NCBI GenBank assembly: GCA_019914995.1
Contig: CM034145.1
Span: 3,479,262-3,543,261 of the forward strand
DNA: 64,000 nt
Source: Acanthochlamys bracteata
Lineage: Eukaryota > Streptophyta > Magnoliopsida > Pandanales > Velloziaceae
Direction: 5' to 3'
This document shows, piece after piece, positions 23,373 through 35,746 of this stretch; the stretch's first letter is position 1, and the number at the start of each line of letters is the position of its first letter. Position numbers and translations under genes: made by a program. The notes under the pieces were generated by a model. The model was not told where the DNA came from. It worked only from the letters and a program-made list of their open reading frames with translations, and made no database searches.

Positions 23373-26300
23373 TGATGATAAAACATATTTGAGAATTATT
23401 GTTAAACTTCTACATTGGATTTGAATGGCACATGGAGTTAGACAGAACATCATACAAAATTAGCTATGTGTTGAGACTTCGCTAACATTCTAATTTTGAA
23501 CGTGTATATCTTTCTGCTCACGGCACTAAAAGGAGATTTCTTAATTGATTTTGAAGATGGCTTGACACAGAGTAAATGGAGACAAGAGGATGAAATTTCG
23601 TTAGGTATCAAAGGTAGAAAATTTCTATGAACTTCGCTGGTCACAATGACCAATATCACTTAAAACTAGACAACATCTTGACATATCAAACGGCAAATAT
23701 TATATCTCTTAGCTCAATACAATTCTGGAGATCTAATTTTTCCTATAAATAGAAGACATCTTGAAATGTCTACAGTTCAAAATTTAGCTCATTCCATGAA
23801 GAAACAAATCCGATAAAAATCGAAAATAGTCACTATTTTGCACCTACTATTTCTGGATGCACCCGAGTGAACCCAGTCTATACCGCAACGTGCAAATTCG
23901 ATATCTCTCAATTTGAGTCACATTTTGGACCATGCTAGTTCCAAAAAATCTTTAAAGTGACTGGAGAAAATATATTTCAGACTAGATAGAATCATGCTAG
24001 TTATAAGTATGCCTGAGTTATTTTTGATTTCCTACTCGTGCAATTAGTTGCAGTTGATTTTAGAAAAAGCTAAATCAATCAAGACTATATTCAGAGTGTT
24101 TATATTTAGATTTATGGAGAGAATATTGGTAGATATGAATAAAATCTACAAAGATGGAAGGAATCTAATATGTATAGAACTTCTACTCGTTCTAATTTAA
24201 ACACGCATAACTTGGCCATCCGCTTGGGTTTTAATATGATCTTTATATGGAGGTTGATGAGAACATCATGGTGATTAATTCTATGGATAGAAATTGTATT
24301 GGTTCGAAGAAATCTGCCAGAAAACTCCGATGGCTTCCAGCATAAACCCTAAGAAGCACTTGGAACGTTGGATTGTTTTGAAGCATTAAACGACGTCCGA
24401 TTCACTTGAGATTTTTATGACATGTTTCTGAGGCATAGCATAGAGATCCACATTAGCAAGCAATGGCCACCCAAGGAAATAAATCGAAGAAATTTTCATA
24501 GAAGAAGACAATAGAAGTAGCACATCAACTATCCGTTGGAACTAGATTTTGACATCGCATTGCTTCTAGCCATTGTAACCCTTGATCAATTCAATCAGCA
24601 TTCATCCTGAGATCAAGGAGGACTCTTTGCTTGATATTTTTAGTGAAGAGGACAGTAAGTACACATACGAACAAAGAAATTAGACAAGCCACTCTTCTTG
24701 CTGCCCAATAAAGAGATCAACCTCACCGAGAGTTATTCCTATTCTTGAGATTCATTCTATTTGTTTCTTTTGTGAGATTCCCTGATGTAGACTAAACGAT
24801 CTAACAAAAACTCAATGATTCTATCCTAATTTGTCCCGTTAGTGTACGGTTGTCGTCTACCGTATAACAGATAACGAATTTGTTGCACATATATTGTTGT
24901 TAACTATAATCCAAATCAAACTATTAAAAGTTGTATTTTTGTGAAGATTAATTAAAAGTATACAAACTCCTAAAGAAAAGTAAAATATGAATCGAGAAAA
25001 TAGATATACAAACAAGTAGACTTTCGAAATCCATCATTAATTGCTTTTAATTTAATATTTATATAAACATGATAATATATTATGATGACTATGAAGATTT
25101 TGTACGTAACACCTTGGTCTAGTTCTTTGGCACGATTTCTAAATATAATTTTAACATTGGTCCAGTCTAAAATCACATATCTCTAGTGTTATTCTAATTA
25201 TTTGTCTAGAAATTACTAAAGGTGCATTAAGTGTTACAAAATCATAAATCATATAATTGCATTCACCTTGGTCTAGTAAATACTAACTACAGTTATTAAT
25301 TCTGTTACTCATAAATCATACTCCGATTAGTTTTCACAGAACATAATTAATAAAATAATTTAGATATGAATTACAATGTTGATCAGGCATCCAAATTTAA
25401 CACATAAATATTTTTTTATACAAGAACTAACAACTCATAATAAAATCAACAATCCATACATCGCATAATATTTAATAAATAAAATAAATTTATTAGAGTT
25501 TCATTCTAACTCCAATTAGAGAGTTTAGCCACTAATAATGAGATTACAGACACCAAAATTAAATAAAATAAATATGAGTTTGAAAATTCAAATCTGTAAA
25601 GTAGCAATATTGTAGTCCTCAAATCTCTGTCTGGTCTCTGTCATGTACGTTGGCAACATCCATAGGATCTTTGCTGCTGTTGTCCACTAGATATGTTTTT
25701 GGTCCTAGATGATGATGCCAGCCGGCGTCTGAATTTTAGCTCCGATCTGAAATCTCCTTCTTTGCTGCCCTCTTCATCTCAGCCCTTCATCCTCCTCTAT
25801 GTTCCTCCTCTATATTCTTCTCTTATACTACTCTCACTCTATCTTAAAAGAATTGGAATCCCCAAATTATGGAAAGACTTTTTACTTTGTCTCAAAACAA
25901 AAAACCAAGAAATTTGGACTCTTCGGATATCCCTGATAAAAAATTGCAAAGAATTAGTAGGAATGTATTAGCATCTCTAGATCTACTTTTGGTAAAAGGA
26001 AAAGATAATTCTTGTTGAGCGGCTTCATAGGGAAGATCTCGCCGAAAGGAAAGAAATCTAGGGTTCAATAAGAGAGAGAGAGAGACCGCAGTGAAGGGAT
26101 GATTGCAGTGGAGTGTCACGTGAGAGATTGAAGTAGTGTGGAAGAGTATCTTTACTTATACATCCTGGATGAGTTGGTGTTGACTGTTTGGTGAGCTGGC
26201 CTAATAATCAGGAACCAAACCATATTGTGTAATCCTTGCAAAAATCGAACTTTTTTCTTTATTTCTTCAGTATCTTTATTATTATTTTCTGTAATCCACA

Positions 26301-26639
26301 AAGAGAGATTAATGTGATCAATCCCTCAAGCTTTTTTGACGTAAGATTAGAAATCATTATTAGGGAGATCTTTTGAGCTTAATTTTGTGAAATACTTGTA
26401 ACCTTAAGAGAAAATTCTAGGAGAACTTATGAGTTCTCGGTTTGCCAAACTAGGTGTTTATATTAGGCCTTTGCGAAGGCTTGTACGGTTGTAACTGGAA
26501 ACATTTTGTGAAGTCTAAAAAGCTTGTTGAAGTTGTAACTGCAAGGAGACCCGATTGATGCGGAGGTGTTTTGTGAAACATCAAAATTCGATTGATTGTA
26601 CGTCGGTTTAGCATTAGTGGATTTCATTTGCGTGTCAAG
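23373..26639 (+). repeat. Repeat family A copy 1, SIRE-like LTR, interrupted by B
   Basis: The segment matches 52653-54480 in two blocks. Block 23373-24770 carries TTGTTAAACTTCTACATTGG, GAGGCATAGCA and CAAGGAAATAAATC, each with a counterpart in copy 2. Block 26265-26639 carries GATTAGAAATCA, GAACTTATGAGTTCTCGG and TTAGTGGATTTCA. Between the blocks lies repeat B, and at 26640 the 5' LTR of another gypsy element begins. The closing part of copy 2 (GTCAAGTGACGTGGACGTAGG) resembles the end region of SIRE/Maximus-type copia LTRs, hence the tentative label. It has no coding content. Confidence 0.65.
24785..26260 (+). repeat. Repeat family B copy 1, inserted in repeat A
   Basis: It shares a long diverged match with 33280-34480. 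Paired blocks include AACTCAATGATTCTAT / AACTCAATGATTTTAT, TACGGTTGTCGTCTACCGTA / TACGGTTGTGGTTTATCGTA, and GGTCTAGTAAATACTAACTACAG / GGTTTAGTAAATACTAGCTACAG. CTCTTCGGATATCCCTG matches CTCTTCGGACTAGAATTTCTG near the right side. There are no convincing open frames. The exact ends were not resolved. It is probably a noncoding LTR-retrotransposon part, since copy 2 carries a TATA box. Confidence 0.65.
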
Positions 26640-28860
26640 TGTCACACCACTACCTATGGAATGACTCAAAATTGTCCAAAATAAAATATAACAGACTCCG
26701 AAATTTTCAAAATTTTGACAAAACCTTCCACAAATTTCAGAGGAAAAACTCTGCACATATACCATAATATGTTTTAACACCGTAACCATCACCATAGAAG
26801 TTCAAACAATACCTCAATAGGACACATACATTAATCGCTGCGTATTAGCTGCTCCTCAAATCTATTGCAAGTTACAAAGAACATACACATAAGAGAAAAA
26901 TACAGGTCATTTGAAGTACAGAGCCAACTATATGTAACATAAACTAACATGCGTAAATAGGTATACCCTTAACACGTATACGCGAAGACGAAGCTACGGT
27001 GAACCCTCTTCTATTGGCTTCAAACGAATCTGGCGGAGGCCAAAGAAAAGAGAAAAGAATGAGCCTAGCTTCAGTGAGGTGAAAATCCGAATGCACCGAT
27101 TTAGGTCACTAATGCATTACCTAGTTATTTATTTCTATAATTCTACATGAAACAAAAATGCAAGGGTTTGATTGGATCATTCCTACTAAGTTCTGAATCA
27201 TCCCATAACGACTCAGTTCTTAGCAGGGAGGGAACATTTATATACAATGAAGTATGCAATAAGCTAGGAGTATAGAATGAAACCAAATTAATATGTTTTA
27301 TGAATTATAAAAGACATTACTCAACATTTCAAATAATTACACATAAGAAAGCGATGAACAAAACAATGGTATAAATAAACAGTCAATTACAGCACATTAA
27401 ATCGTACATTAGTAAGTGCTTACAATTAGAGAAAGCAAATATTTAAAATAAGTAATTGAATAAGATATAAAATAGTTGAACGACTTATAAACAATTCAAT
27501 AATTAATAAAATACTAAACCAAAATTGAATCATACATAAATAATTAGTTAAACATAATGTATTAAATCAATAAATAGATAATTAACAAATTACATAGAAA
27601 AATCAAGCAGTTAGTAAAAATTTACATATGAAGTATAAATCGTATATCAAATCATAGTTAAAAATATAATTAAATTAATTTTAAAAGAAATTAGTTAATA
27701 TAATAAATATCAAATGGTGTTATTATTGGAAACATAATAAGCTATTATGTTAAAATACTTTACCAAAATATAGTAGTTTAACAAATCATCCAATTTCAAA
27801 ATAAAATCCAATCAGTCAGAGAGTCAGGCTATTTAAACCGAATCTAATCTGCAATCCAATATCTCCGCCAGCACTCGGTGTCCAGACTCTATCGGCGCTC
27901 CACCGAAGCTACCACCATCCGGTTGATCGGTCCGGATGGGCCGTGGTATCGCCCCCACCCGCATGGACCTACCTAATACTATGGCCATAGGTGGGTAACT
28001 TGTCCCCCACACCTATTGAGGTCCTGATCTCAACCCTTGACTTACTCGCCTGCCTCCATGCAGTGCGAGTATCAAAGATATAAAAATATATTTCATGCGC
28101 AAATACATATATTAATACACTTGTAAAACTAATCGAGCTCATAATTTCATTTAGCATAATCATATGCCATTCAAACACAACATGATAATTAACATCTCAT
28201 AAAATTCTTCATAATTATATAAATATAGCATGTTCAAATAATGATGCCGCCAAACATAACATTAAATAATTGAAATATAAAACATGTTATCAAGCTCAAC
28301 AATGTACATCATGCAACATGAGGAAGAATCGTATATGCACCGAAATAGCAAGGTAAGCCGGGGATCAAAATGAATGTTACATGTGCCAGAAAACGTGACG
28401 TTAATCTAGGAAAAAAGGCAGCATGATAACCCTCACCTGACGTTCATGCGTCTTCTAACTCCATAAGCCATCTCCAAGGCAAGTCGCCAAATCCAAACTC
28501 TTAACTTCAATCTTAACACAATTTTACGTGGTTAATATCTAAGCTCAATATACTGTAACCCATTAACGATTCCTAATACATGACTAAAATCGTATTTATC
28601 TAACTCTAAGTGTAACCGACTCTTAGATACTAATATTAACCAATAAATCTCTAACACATCCATAAGTCATAAAACTCCACTGATGCTAATACTAGTAACT
28701 TTAAAAAAACTTACCGACTGAATGAGATGATTGAAGGTCGAAATAATTTCACGTCTTAAAGGCGAACTCGTCATCCTACGATCCAAAATATCTAAAGCAA
28801 AATGAGTCAAGATTAATCTAATAACAAATTCAGGAGTTCAAAATGAGCATAAAAATATCA
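26640..28860 (+). repeat. 5' LTR of a truncated Ty3/gypsy element (G2)
   Basis: It begins TGTCACACCAC and ends ATATCA, nine bases before a perfect initiator-tRNA PBS. At 2.2 kb it is long, in the range of Tekay-type chromovirus LTRs, and contains their GC-rich block near 27860-28070 (GCCTGCCTCCATGCAGTGCG). It interrupts repeat A at GTCAAG. No 3' LTR was found in the window, so G2 lost its right part. Confidence 0.75.
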
Positions 28861-28869
28861 AGAAATAAT

Positions 28870-28882
28870 TGGTATCAGAGCC
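28870..28882 (+). other. Primer-binding site of G2 (initiator tRNA-Met)
   Basis: TGGTATCAGAGCC, a full match to the usual plant initiator tRNA-Met PBS, nine bases after the LTR end. Confidence 0.92.
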
Positions 28883-28983
28883 AGTTGGGTCTTAAGAGGT
28901 CACAGAGTTTAGATTGCATTTGCACTTGCATTTTCATGTTATTTGATTTTTCCTATTAACGCTGAGTTCTCGTTTAGATTGTA

Positions 28984-29230
28984 ATGCCGCCGAGACATAG
29001 ACGAGGATGTTTGAATACTGCGTCGGCAACGGGACAAGACGGAGACCCGCGAGTCGCGCAGCACCTGAACCAACTCTAGTTCCAGAGTCCAGCCACGATG
29101 TAGCTGCCTTGCGTCGAGACTTGAGTGCTTTACAGTAGTCTGTGACAGGAATGTTAGCCAGAGTGGCGGTGGTTAGTGATAGGACAGGTGGTGTGTAGCC
29201 TTCTACCGCTACGGAGCCTTCGACATAAAT
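28984..29230 (+). pseudogene. G2 gag start, truncated
   Basis: The reading MPPRHRRGCLNTASATGQDG lies about 100 bp after the PBS, where gypsy gag normally starts. The frame soon meets stops and has no gag-pol beyond about 29230. Confidence 0.5.
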
Positions 29231-30536
29231 GTTTTTGAATTTTTCTGAATTTTTTTTCTCTAACTTGGCAGCGTCGACTCACCGAGGCTGCTCGACTCAT
29301 CGCAGTAACATATTTTTTTTAATTCTTAATTCTTTTCTCTCAATTGATGTTCTCTTCTTCAAATAACCCTAATTTTTGAGTTTTTGCTGAATTTGTTTTT
29401 TTTTCTCCGAATTGGCAGCGTCGACTCACCAAGGTTGCTTAGATGATGTTGGTAATTTAAATTTTCCGAATGCTTTCTAAGATAATTATACTCCAATCCT
29501 TTCTCCGTATATTGTATATTATGTTTTTCCGAATGCTAATTTGAATTTTTTCCTTGCCAATTTTTTTAGTTGGAATATAATTTCTTGGATAATGTTTGGC
29601 ATTTTCACAAGTTGGACGAAGAAAGGGTTCCGGTAATGTTAAGAGCTTGCTGAAAGTAGCCGAGAAGAAAGTTCAAGTCGGTTCATGGCTCACCAAATTT
29701 GTTCTGTTATCCTCTAAGTCGTCTCAGCTGCAGTGCTTCCACTGCTCGACGTTGTATCATTTTTTTTCACAAGTTTGTGCTGTCAAACGTTTCTCACAAC
29801 AGTTGTATTATTTCCCGTAGCAGTTGGAAACCTTCTTTTCTCATGTTTTTCTATCTATTATGTAACTATGGTGAATGAAAAATTCACCAGTGAATGAATG
29901 AAGTGTTTTTAATAAAGTATTGAGCCAAAACTTTGAATGATTTGTTGTGGCTGAATTGTTGTGAATGCAGTGTTGTTTTGAACTAGTGAATAAATGAAAG
30001 AGTTGTGATGTTGTCATCGTGAATCTTATGAATGAAGTCGATGAATGAAGTCGCTATGAATGAAGTCGTTGTCAATGAATGACTAAGTGGAGAATGAATT
30101 TTTTAATCTTCTCAAATAATGTAATCAGTGTTTAATTTTTATTAAGTTTGTATTAAACTAATTTAATCAATTTATTTAGGCTTTTTTTTACACACGAAAT
30201 AATATTTGAAAAGGAGCAGGTGATCATTAAATGCATGACATGCCTACGCGGGAGAATGAGTACTACGAGCGGGAGAAGCTCGATGTCTTTGTTCTTTCCT
30301 CTGTTCTGTCCGCTCTCTGTTTCATTCTTTCTTCTGTCTGCTTCTTTTAATTTTTTTTCATCTCAAATTTTTTCACTAACATTTCAAACTTCAGCACCAC
30401 GGCACATGAGTTAAAAGATATTTATTTGTCAAGCATCAAATTCACAGCATTATTATTTTATCTATTACTTATTTATGAATTTTGTTATTCACGGCATTAT
30501 TGTTTTCCAACTTCAAACACAATAAATGAAAATATC
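29231..30536. other. Unassigned DNA between G2 and the FAR1-like remnant
   Basis: A block around TTGGCAGCGTCGACTCACC occurs twice (about 29266-29300 and 29413-29445), a short direct duplication. At 29990-30090 GAATGAAGTCG-type units recur several times. The open frame at 29596-29820 shows no family motif. Some of this may be the 5' noncoding part of the MULE-type element that follows. Confidence 0.4.
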
Positions 30537-31880
30537 AAGTCGCCGCGTGCAGAGATGATATTTGGCAGCCTTGAAGAAGCGAAACAGTTCTATATAAATT
30601 ATGAAAAAGCTAACGGATTTAGTGCGGTGACTCAAAGTACAAATAAAAGAGTTTGAAGCTCAGATGAAGTGACTATTTGCCAAATGACTTGTGATCGTTT
30701 TGGAAATCATAGGAGCCATCCAAGACAAAGTACAGAGCATGAGTCTGAACAAAAAGTTAAGAAGAGAAGTACGAGTACGGTGAAATGCGGATGTCCTGCA
30801 ACAATGAGAATGACAAAACAAGCTACAGGATTGTGGAAAGTTGTGACGTATATTGATAAGCACAATCATGATCTTGTTAGTCCAGCAAAGAGGATGCTCA
30901 TGCTGGTTTGTAGAAATATGCCGCCTGTAGGTAAGTGCTTGATTGACTCATTTCGAAACGAAGGCTTACCCGTCAACAAAATTGCAAATATACTTGACGG
31001 ACCACAAAATGATGTTGATGATAGGGATTGATGGAACCATTTATACAGCTCGATGGAATACAAAAGAATCTATCAGTGGTGATGCTACTGTAGTGCTTGA
31101 TATCTTTAAAAAGAAGAGTATAGAAGATTAGAATTTTTTTATGCAATATAAACGGATAACAAATCAAGGGCAATCAATTTTTTCTGGATAGGTGGTCGGT
31201 CACGCACTCAGTATCATTATTTTGGTGACATGATATTTTCTGACACCACCTACCGAAAGAATGTGTATGACATGCCATTTGCACCATTCACTGGAATTAA
31301 TCATCACATGCAATCAATTTAGTTTGGTTGTGGATTGCTTTTGGATGAGACGGAAGATTCATTTTAGTGGCTTTTTTAAACATGGCTTACATCTATGGGC
31401 GGGTGTGCTTCATCTTCAATCGTGATAGAGCTATGACAGTAGCTATTGCGAAGGTATTTCCAAATACACGACATAGATTTTGTTTGTGGCATATTATGAA
31501 AAAATTTGCCAAAATTCTTTCACATGTTTATTTCAAGAAGTCAAAATTTAAAAAGGATATCAAGTTGTCTATTCAGGATACTTAAATTACTAACACTTTT
31601 GAAAAGTAGTGGGAGAAATTGATATGTGCATATAAGTTACAGAAAAATGAATGGCTCTTATATATATACGAGATTCGACAAAAGTGGGTACCTGTTTATC
31701 ATTTGAATACATTCTATGCAGGCACTAACACTACCGGACACTTTGAACGTATGAATGCTACATACAAAAAAAATTTCCAACCAACCACAACTCTCCGAGA
31801 GTTTGTATTGAAAAATAATAAGTGTTTGAGTAGAATGGTTAAAAAAGAAAAAAAAAAGAGGATTATATCAGTGATAAGAA
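30537..31880 (+). pseudogene. FAR1/FHY3-like MULE-derived transposase, broken
   Basis: The order of motifs is that of FAR1-type proteins. EAKQFYINYEKANGFSAV is at about 30570-30640. The FAR1 DNA-binding end follows with RSTSTVKCGCPATMRM and GLWKVVTYIDKHNHDLVSP (30760-30890). The transposase core has FSDTTYRKNVYDMPFAPFTG (about 31228-31290), NHHMQSI-FGCGLLLDETEDSF (31300-31360), then VFPNTRHRFCLWHIMKKF and ENEWLLYIYEIRQKWVPVYH. NTFYAGTNTTG and TTLREFV close the visible part. The frame is interrupted by many stops and frameshifts and ends at EDYIS near 31880, where repeat C starts. No zinc-finger SWIM end was found. Host FAR1/FHY3 regulators derive from such transposases. This copy looks like a dead mobile element rather than a host regulator. 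Confidence 0.85.
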
Positions 31881-31884
31881 GGGG

Positions 31885-32682
31885 GGAGAGATAGCAGAAA
31901 GAAAGACGGAAGCATGGAACAAAGAAAAGAGACGGCAGTTCGCTCGACACCACTCTTTGTTCAGGGTTCTTTTGTTCTATCTCTCATGTTTCTCTTTATT
32001 TTGTTAGATCTGAAAACTATCAGCTAAATTCCTCCTTGCTGGGGCTATAATGTAGCCTAACTATGATGATTTAATACTTAATTTTATACTATTCAAAGTT
32101 TTATAATTGTTTATTTAGTATTCATTATCGTGTTTAATGTTTTTGAGTATTTGGCTAATATTCAATCGATTTGAGATTCATATTGAGACAGAGATGTGAT
32201 GTATGAATTAGTCTTTGTGATGAATGCCGTGAATTGCATTAGAGACAGAGATGTACTCTTATGGTTCATGCAGTTAATATAGGATGCCATAGAACTTAAT
32301 GAGCTTTCTTGTATATTAATTCACATAGAGATATAGTGAGTTATTGCATGAAAGTATTTTTGGTATAGCTTGAGAAAGTATATCAAAGAAATTAGGATTT
32401 TCCAACTGTCAATAAAGATTATACTTCGATAGCACGAATACAGAGTTGAACTGGATTAGTTACGGTGAAATCAAATGCCCTAGCGCTTAAGTTATTGAAA
32501 TTTTACGAGTGTTAGTTTTAGCTTGTTTTGTTTTTTTTTCTAGTTTTAGCATTAACTCTTTTAGATCGATTGTTCAAATGATCCTAGAATTAGTTATTTT
32601 CGATACTTAATAAGTTAATCAATCCTTGTGGGAATAATACTTTTCTCATCATTGTATTACTCGTACACTTGCGACAGCAACA
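31885..32682 (+). repeat. Repeat family C copy 1 (5'-truncated)
   Basis: It matches 52080-52625, 58900-59718 and the reverse of 63302-64000. Shared blocks include GACGGCAGTTCG, GCTGGGGCTATAATGTAGCC, GACAGAGATGTGATG, TAGAGATATAGTGAG and the closing ACACTTGCGACAGCAACA. It follows the FAR1-like remnant directly and lacks about 500 bp of left sequence present in copies 2 and 3. Its right end is sharp, because a homeodomain gene fragment begins within ten bases. Confidence 0.8.
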
Positions 32683-32690
32683 ATGATCAC

Positions 32691-32820
32691 TGGATTGAGA
32701 GTGTGGTGCTCCGTGAAGCTTTCTTCCAAGAAAGGCGATTGTTCCTCTAAGAGCCGAAGCTTTTTTCTAGCTGCAACGTTCTCTTCTTCATTGCTGGAAT
32801 CGAAGGAGGAAATCGATCGA
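32691..32820 (-). pseudogene. Fragment of an HD-Zip class II homeobox gene
   Basis: On the minus strand the translation runs SSFDSSNEEENVAARKK, then KLRLLEEQSPFLEESF and TEHHTLNP. This matches the start of HD-Zip II homeodomains (family RKKLRLSKEQSAFLEESFKEHSTLNP) and the acidic stretch before them. The fragment ends exactly at TLNP. The bases after it (CCAGTGATCAT) lead into the end of repeat C, so the rest of the homeodomain and the leucine zipper are missing. Upstream on the minus strand (32820-33050) I found no HD-Zip N-terminus. Functional members are nuclear transcription factors in shade and auxin responses. This piece cannot bind DNA. Confidence 0.7.
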
Positions 32821-33113
32821 GGAAAACTCAAAAATTTCATCGACAAAATGGTAGAAAGGGGGAAATCGAAGAAGTGGCAGGGGACGAAGGCCGGCCGGCT
32901 GCTGAAATCGATCGCGGGAGGGAGGGAGACATTCGCTACAACGAGAGAACAAAGAAGAAAATGAAGAGAAAGGGAGAAAAATAGAACGGAAGTGACAAAC
33001 ATTCCCTTCACTAATATCTCCGTCAATTTGCAAAGATGCGCTGAGCAAACTGTTTGATCAAGTTCAAATGGTCAAGAGACGATATGCGCGAAGACGCGAT
33101 GTGCCTATATAAT

Positions 33114-33117
<4 letters not shown>

Positions 33118-33151
<34 letters not shown>
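33118..33151. repeat. (TA)n microsatellite
   Basis: About seventeen TA units. The preceding GATGTGCCTATAT resembles the outer end of the foldback MITE arm in demethylase intron 3, so this may mark another MITE end. Confidence 0.9.
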
Positions 33152-33153
<2 letters not shown>

Positions 33154-33279
33154 TCTTTATAAAGATACTATTTAAGATAAATTTAAAAGTACAACTAACT
33201 TTTCAATAGGATACATCCACGGAAACAGTACAGGATCCACAAATTTTGCTTTGATAGGGTAAGTGTGATGAAGACAAAA

Positions 33280-34480
33280 GCAGTTAAAGAAACTCAATGA
33301 TTTTATTTTAATTTATCCCACAATATACGGTTGTGGTTTATCGTAAAGCTAATGACGAGTTTGTTCTGCAGAAATTGTTGCCAACTTTAATTCAAACTAA
33401 ACTAACAAATTTTTTTTTTTAATCTAGTCAAAAGTGTACGAAAGCTAAGAAATAAAATAAAGTATTGATTGTGTAAAAAGAGATGAAAATAACTGGATAA
33501 TGATTCTGAAGATTTTTTACCTAACATTTTGGTCCAATTTTAAATACAATTTTTAATTATAATTTTAATCTTTGTCAAATTTAAAATCATTTATCTCTAA
33601 TGTTATTCTAACTTCTTATTTAGAAATTACTAAAAATACATTAATCCCTGGAAAATAATAAATAATGTAGTTACATTCACTTTGGTTTAGTAAATACTAG
33701 CTACAGTTATCAATCCTTTGATTTATAAATTATACCCGACTGGTCCTCGTGAACACAATTAATAAAATAGTTTAATTGTTAAATACAATGTTAATCAGGC
33801 GTATAAACTTAAGAACTAAATATTTTTTCATATAAGAATTAACAACTCATAATCAAACAAAAAATTTACACATCACTTGATATTAAAGAAAGAAATTAAA
33901 TGTATTAGGATGTTATTTTTAACTCCAATTCAGAGGATTTATCTACTCATATTAATATTACATATAACAAATTATATGAAAAATAAAATATGAAAAAAAT
34001 AAAACAAATATGGCTTTTAAGCTCTAACAGTTCAGATATAGAGTTGATTCTCTGTTCGGATCCTCTGTATTCTTCTCTAGATTCGTCTCGTCGGCTTCCT
34101 CTATCTTTTTAGATCTGATCTCCCTCGCTCCAACGGTGTTACTCGTCCCCCTATAAATAGACTTTGACTCTCCCCCCTCAAAGTTGAAGAAAAGCCAAAA
34201 GAAATATAACTCTTCGGACTAGAATTTCTGTTGTGGAGAACTCGAAGTAGAAGGAGAAATTCTTGCCGCCCACCAGAAGAGAGAAGTTTTCATTCCCCTT
34301 CTTTCTCAGGGAGCCGTTCCCCCCCTCTTCTTTTGATTAGCTTAATCTAATTAGCTAGGTCAAATATAATGAGCTTAAGATAAGCCCAGCAATGTAATTT
34401 GATCTAATTAAACCAACCAATGAATGTCTCCTCTTTGTTAAATTGTTGGGCTTGGTGATGGCCTTTCTTCTTCTAAGTAT
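33280..34480 (+). repeat. Repeat family B copy 2, with TATA box
   Basis: Diverged copy of 24785-26260 (see paired blocks there). At 34151-34160 CTATAAATAG is followed by CT-rich leader-like DNA. Later the AT-rich phrase TTAGCTTAATCTAATTAGCT runs on to 34480. It is most simply read as an LTR with its promoter plus adjoining leader, but the ends are unresolved. Confidence 0.6.
34151..34160 (+). promoter_or_regulatory. TATA box in repeat B copy 2
   Basis: CTATAAATAG, followed by a CT-rich stretch. Promoter role is inferred from motif only. Confidence 0.45.
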
Positions 34481-35746
34481 CACTTCCTCCTTTTTTATCA
34501 TTTACTCCCATCTTACCTGCATGTTATAAAAATAGAACAATTTACCTTGCATACATGCAATACCCATATTTAAAGTGTAGCATAAATATACTAAAAATAT
34601 ATACAATTGCATTCTTATCCAATACTCCCGAACTTGTATTTTTACTAGTCCTCGAGCAAATAATTAAAAACATATATATTTATTCCATAAACCATCCTTA
34701 TAGAACTCAATCTCTATGCATAACTTAATCAACCAAAAGTCTTAAAGAACATCGTAAACATAATTATCAAGTTAACGCCACTTACAAACTTCCTTAAATG
34801 TATTATGTAAACTATCAAATCAAATCAACCTCGTATTTCAAAAAACATATGCAACATATAAGAAGGAAATTTAGAATTCATTATCTGTAAGTTCGTTTAG
34901 AAGTATCTCCCCACTGCACGTACAATTTTTAGAAATCGACAAAGATATTTCAAGGATTGTAATAAATGAAGTCAAATCTAGTAAGTTGTCAAAGCACAAA
35001 CAAATTAAGAGCACTTTTAAATTAAAAAAGAACAAGGTATACTCAAGCATTGGCCCAACTTTGCGCTTTTTCTTTTTATTCATATACTCTTTTTTTACCT
35101 TTGTACTTTACAAAATATACTCGAGTTTTTTTATTTTATTATTGTTATTATTTATTTTCTTTTCTTTCTTTACTCTTATACTTTTTAAAAACTCTTTTAT
35201 GATTTTGTATTTCAACTATCACTACGAATTGAAAACAAGAGGAAAAAAAAAAGAACTAAGATCAACTCTAAAACTGACATTGGGTGGTGATAGATATCAT
35301 CACTCATTACATATCAAAATTTTTTATAAAGTGTATTCAATTGCATTCTCTAGAAAGATAACAAGATTTTATCAACTCAATTATACACAACACGATTTAC
35401 CAAAGAAAGTAAATTTAGTTAACAAAAATATTAGACAAACAAACTCAATAATGATTCTAGTTTCAAAAGTCACTCTAGAAAGAAGAGGAACTAGTAAATT
35501 ATATACTCAGCATTGCCTATACATAAGTTTCTATCCTCCACCCAAGCTTAAGTTCAACATTGTCCTCAATAGTGAAAGAATAGAGATGAAAGCATGCGTA
35601 AACAAAGAGGATAAAAATTTGGTGAAAAGAGAGACTCCTTGGTTTTGCACGGCTTGTCTCTCTTTGAGCTTTCTCATGTTCTCCGTGTGAAGTACATCTT
35701 TCCAGTGAAGTATTTCAGCAGTGTGTTAAAGAAAATAACACAAGGT
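34481..35746 (-). other. Noncoding retrotransposon-like DNA
   Basis: On the minus strand around 35535-35580 the sequence reads TTGAGGACAATGTTGAACTT, then AAGCTTGGGTGGAGG. The phrase of a GAGGACAATGT followed by TTAAGCTTGGGGG is typical of the spacer after pol in Tat/Athila-like and other plant LTR elements. The 234-codon plus-strand frame across 34986-35690 is therefore judged accidental: it is Phe/Ile/Lys-rich and overlaps this marker. Confidence 0.5.

Noticed and set aside
25693-25971. A 92-codon plus-strand frame in repeat B copy 1
   Set aside because: The equivalent place in copy 2 is not open, and the sequence is leader-like CT-rich DNA.
34986-35690. A 234-codon plus-strand open frame, long for noncoding DNA here
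   Set aside because: Composition is Phe/Ile/Lys/Tyr-rich. It overlaps a minus-strand post-pol spacer phrase typical of LTR elements and has no domain. Treated as chance.
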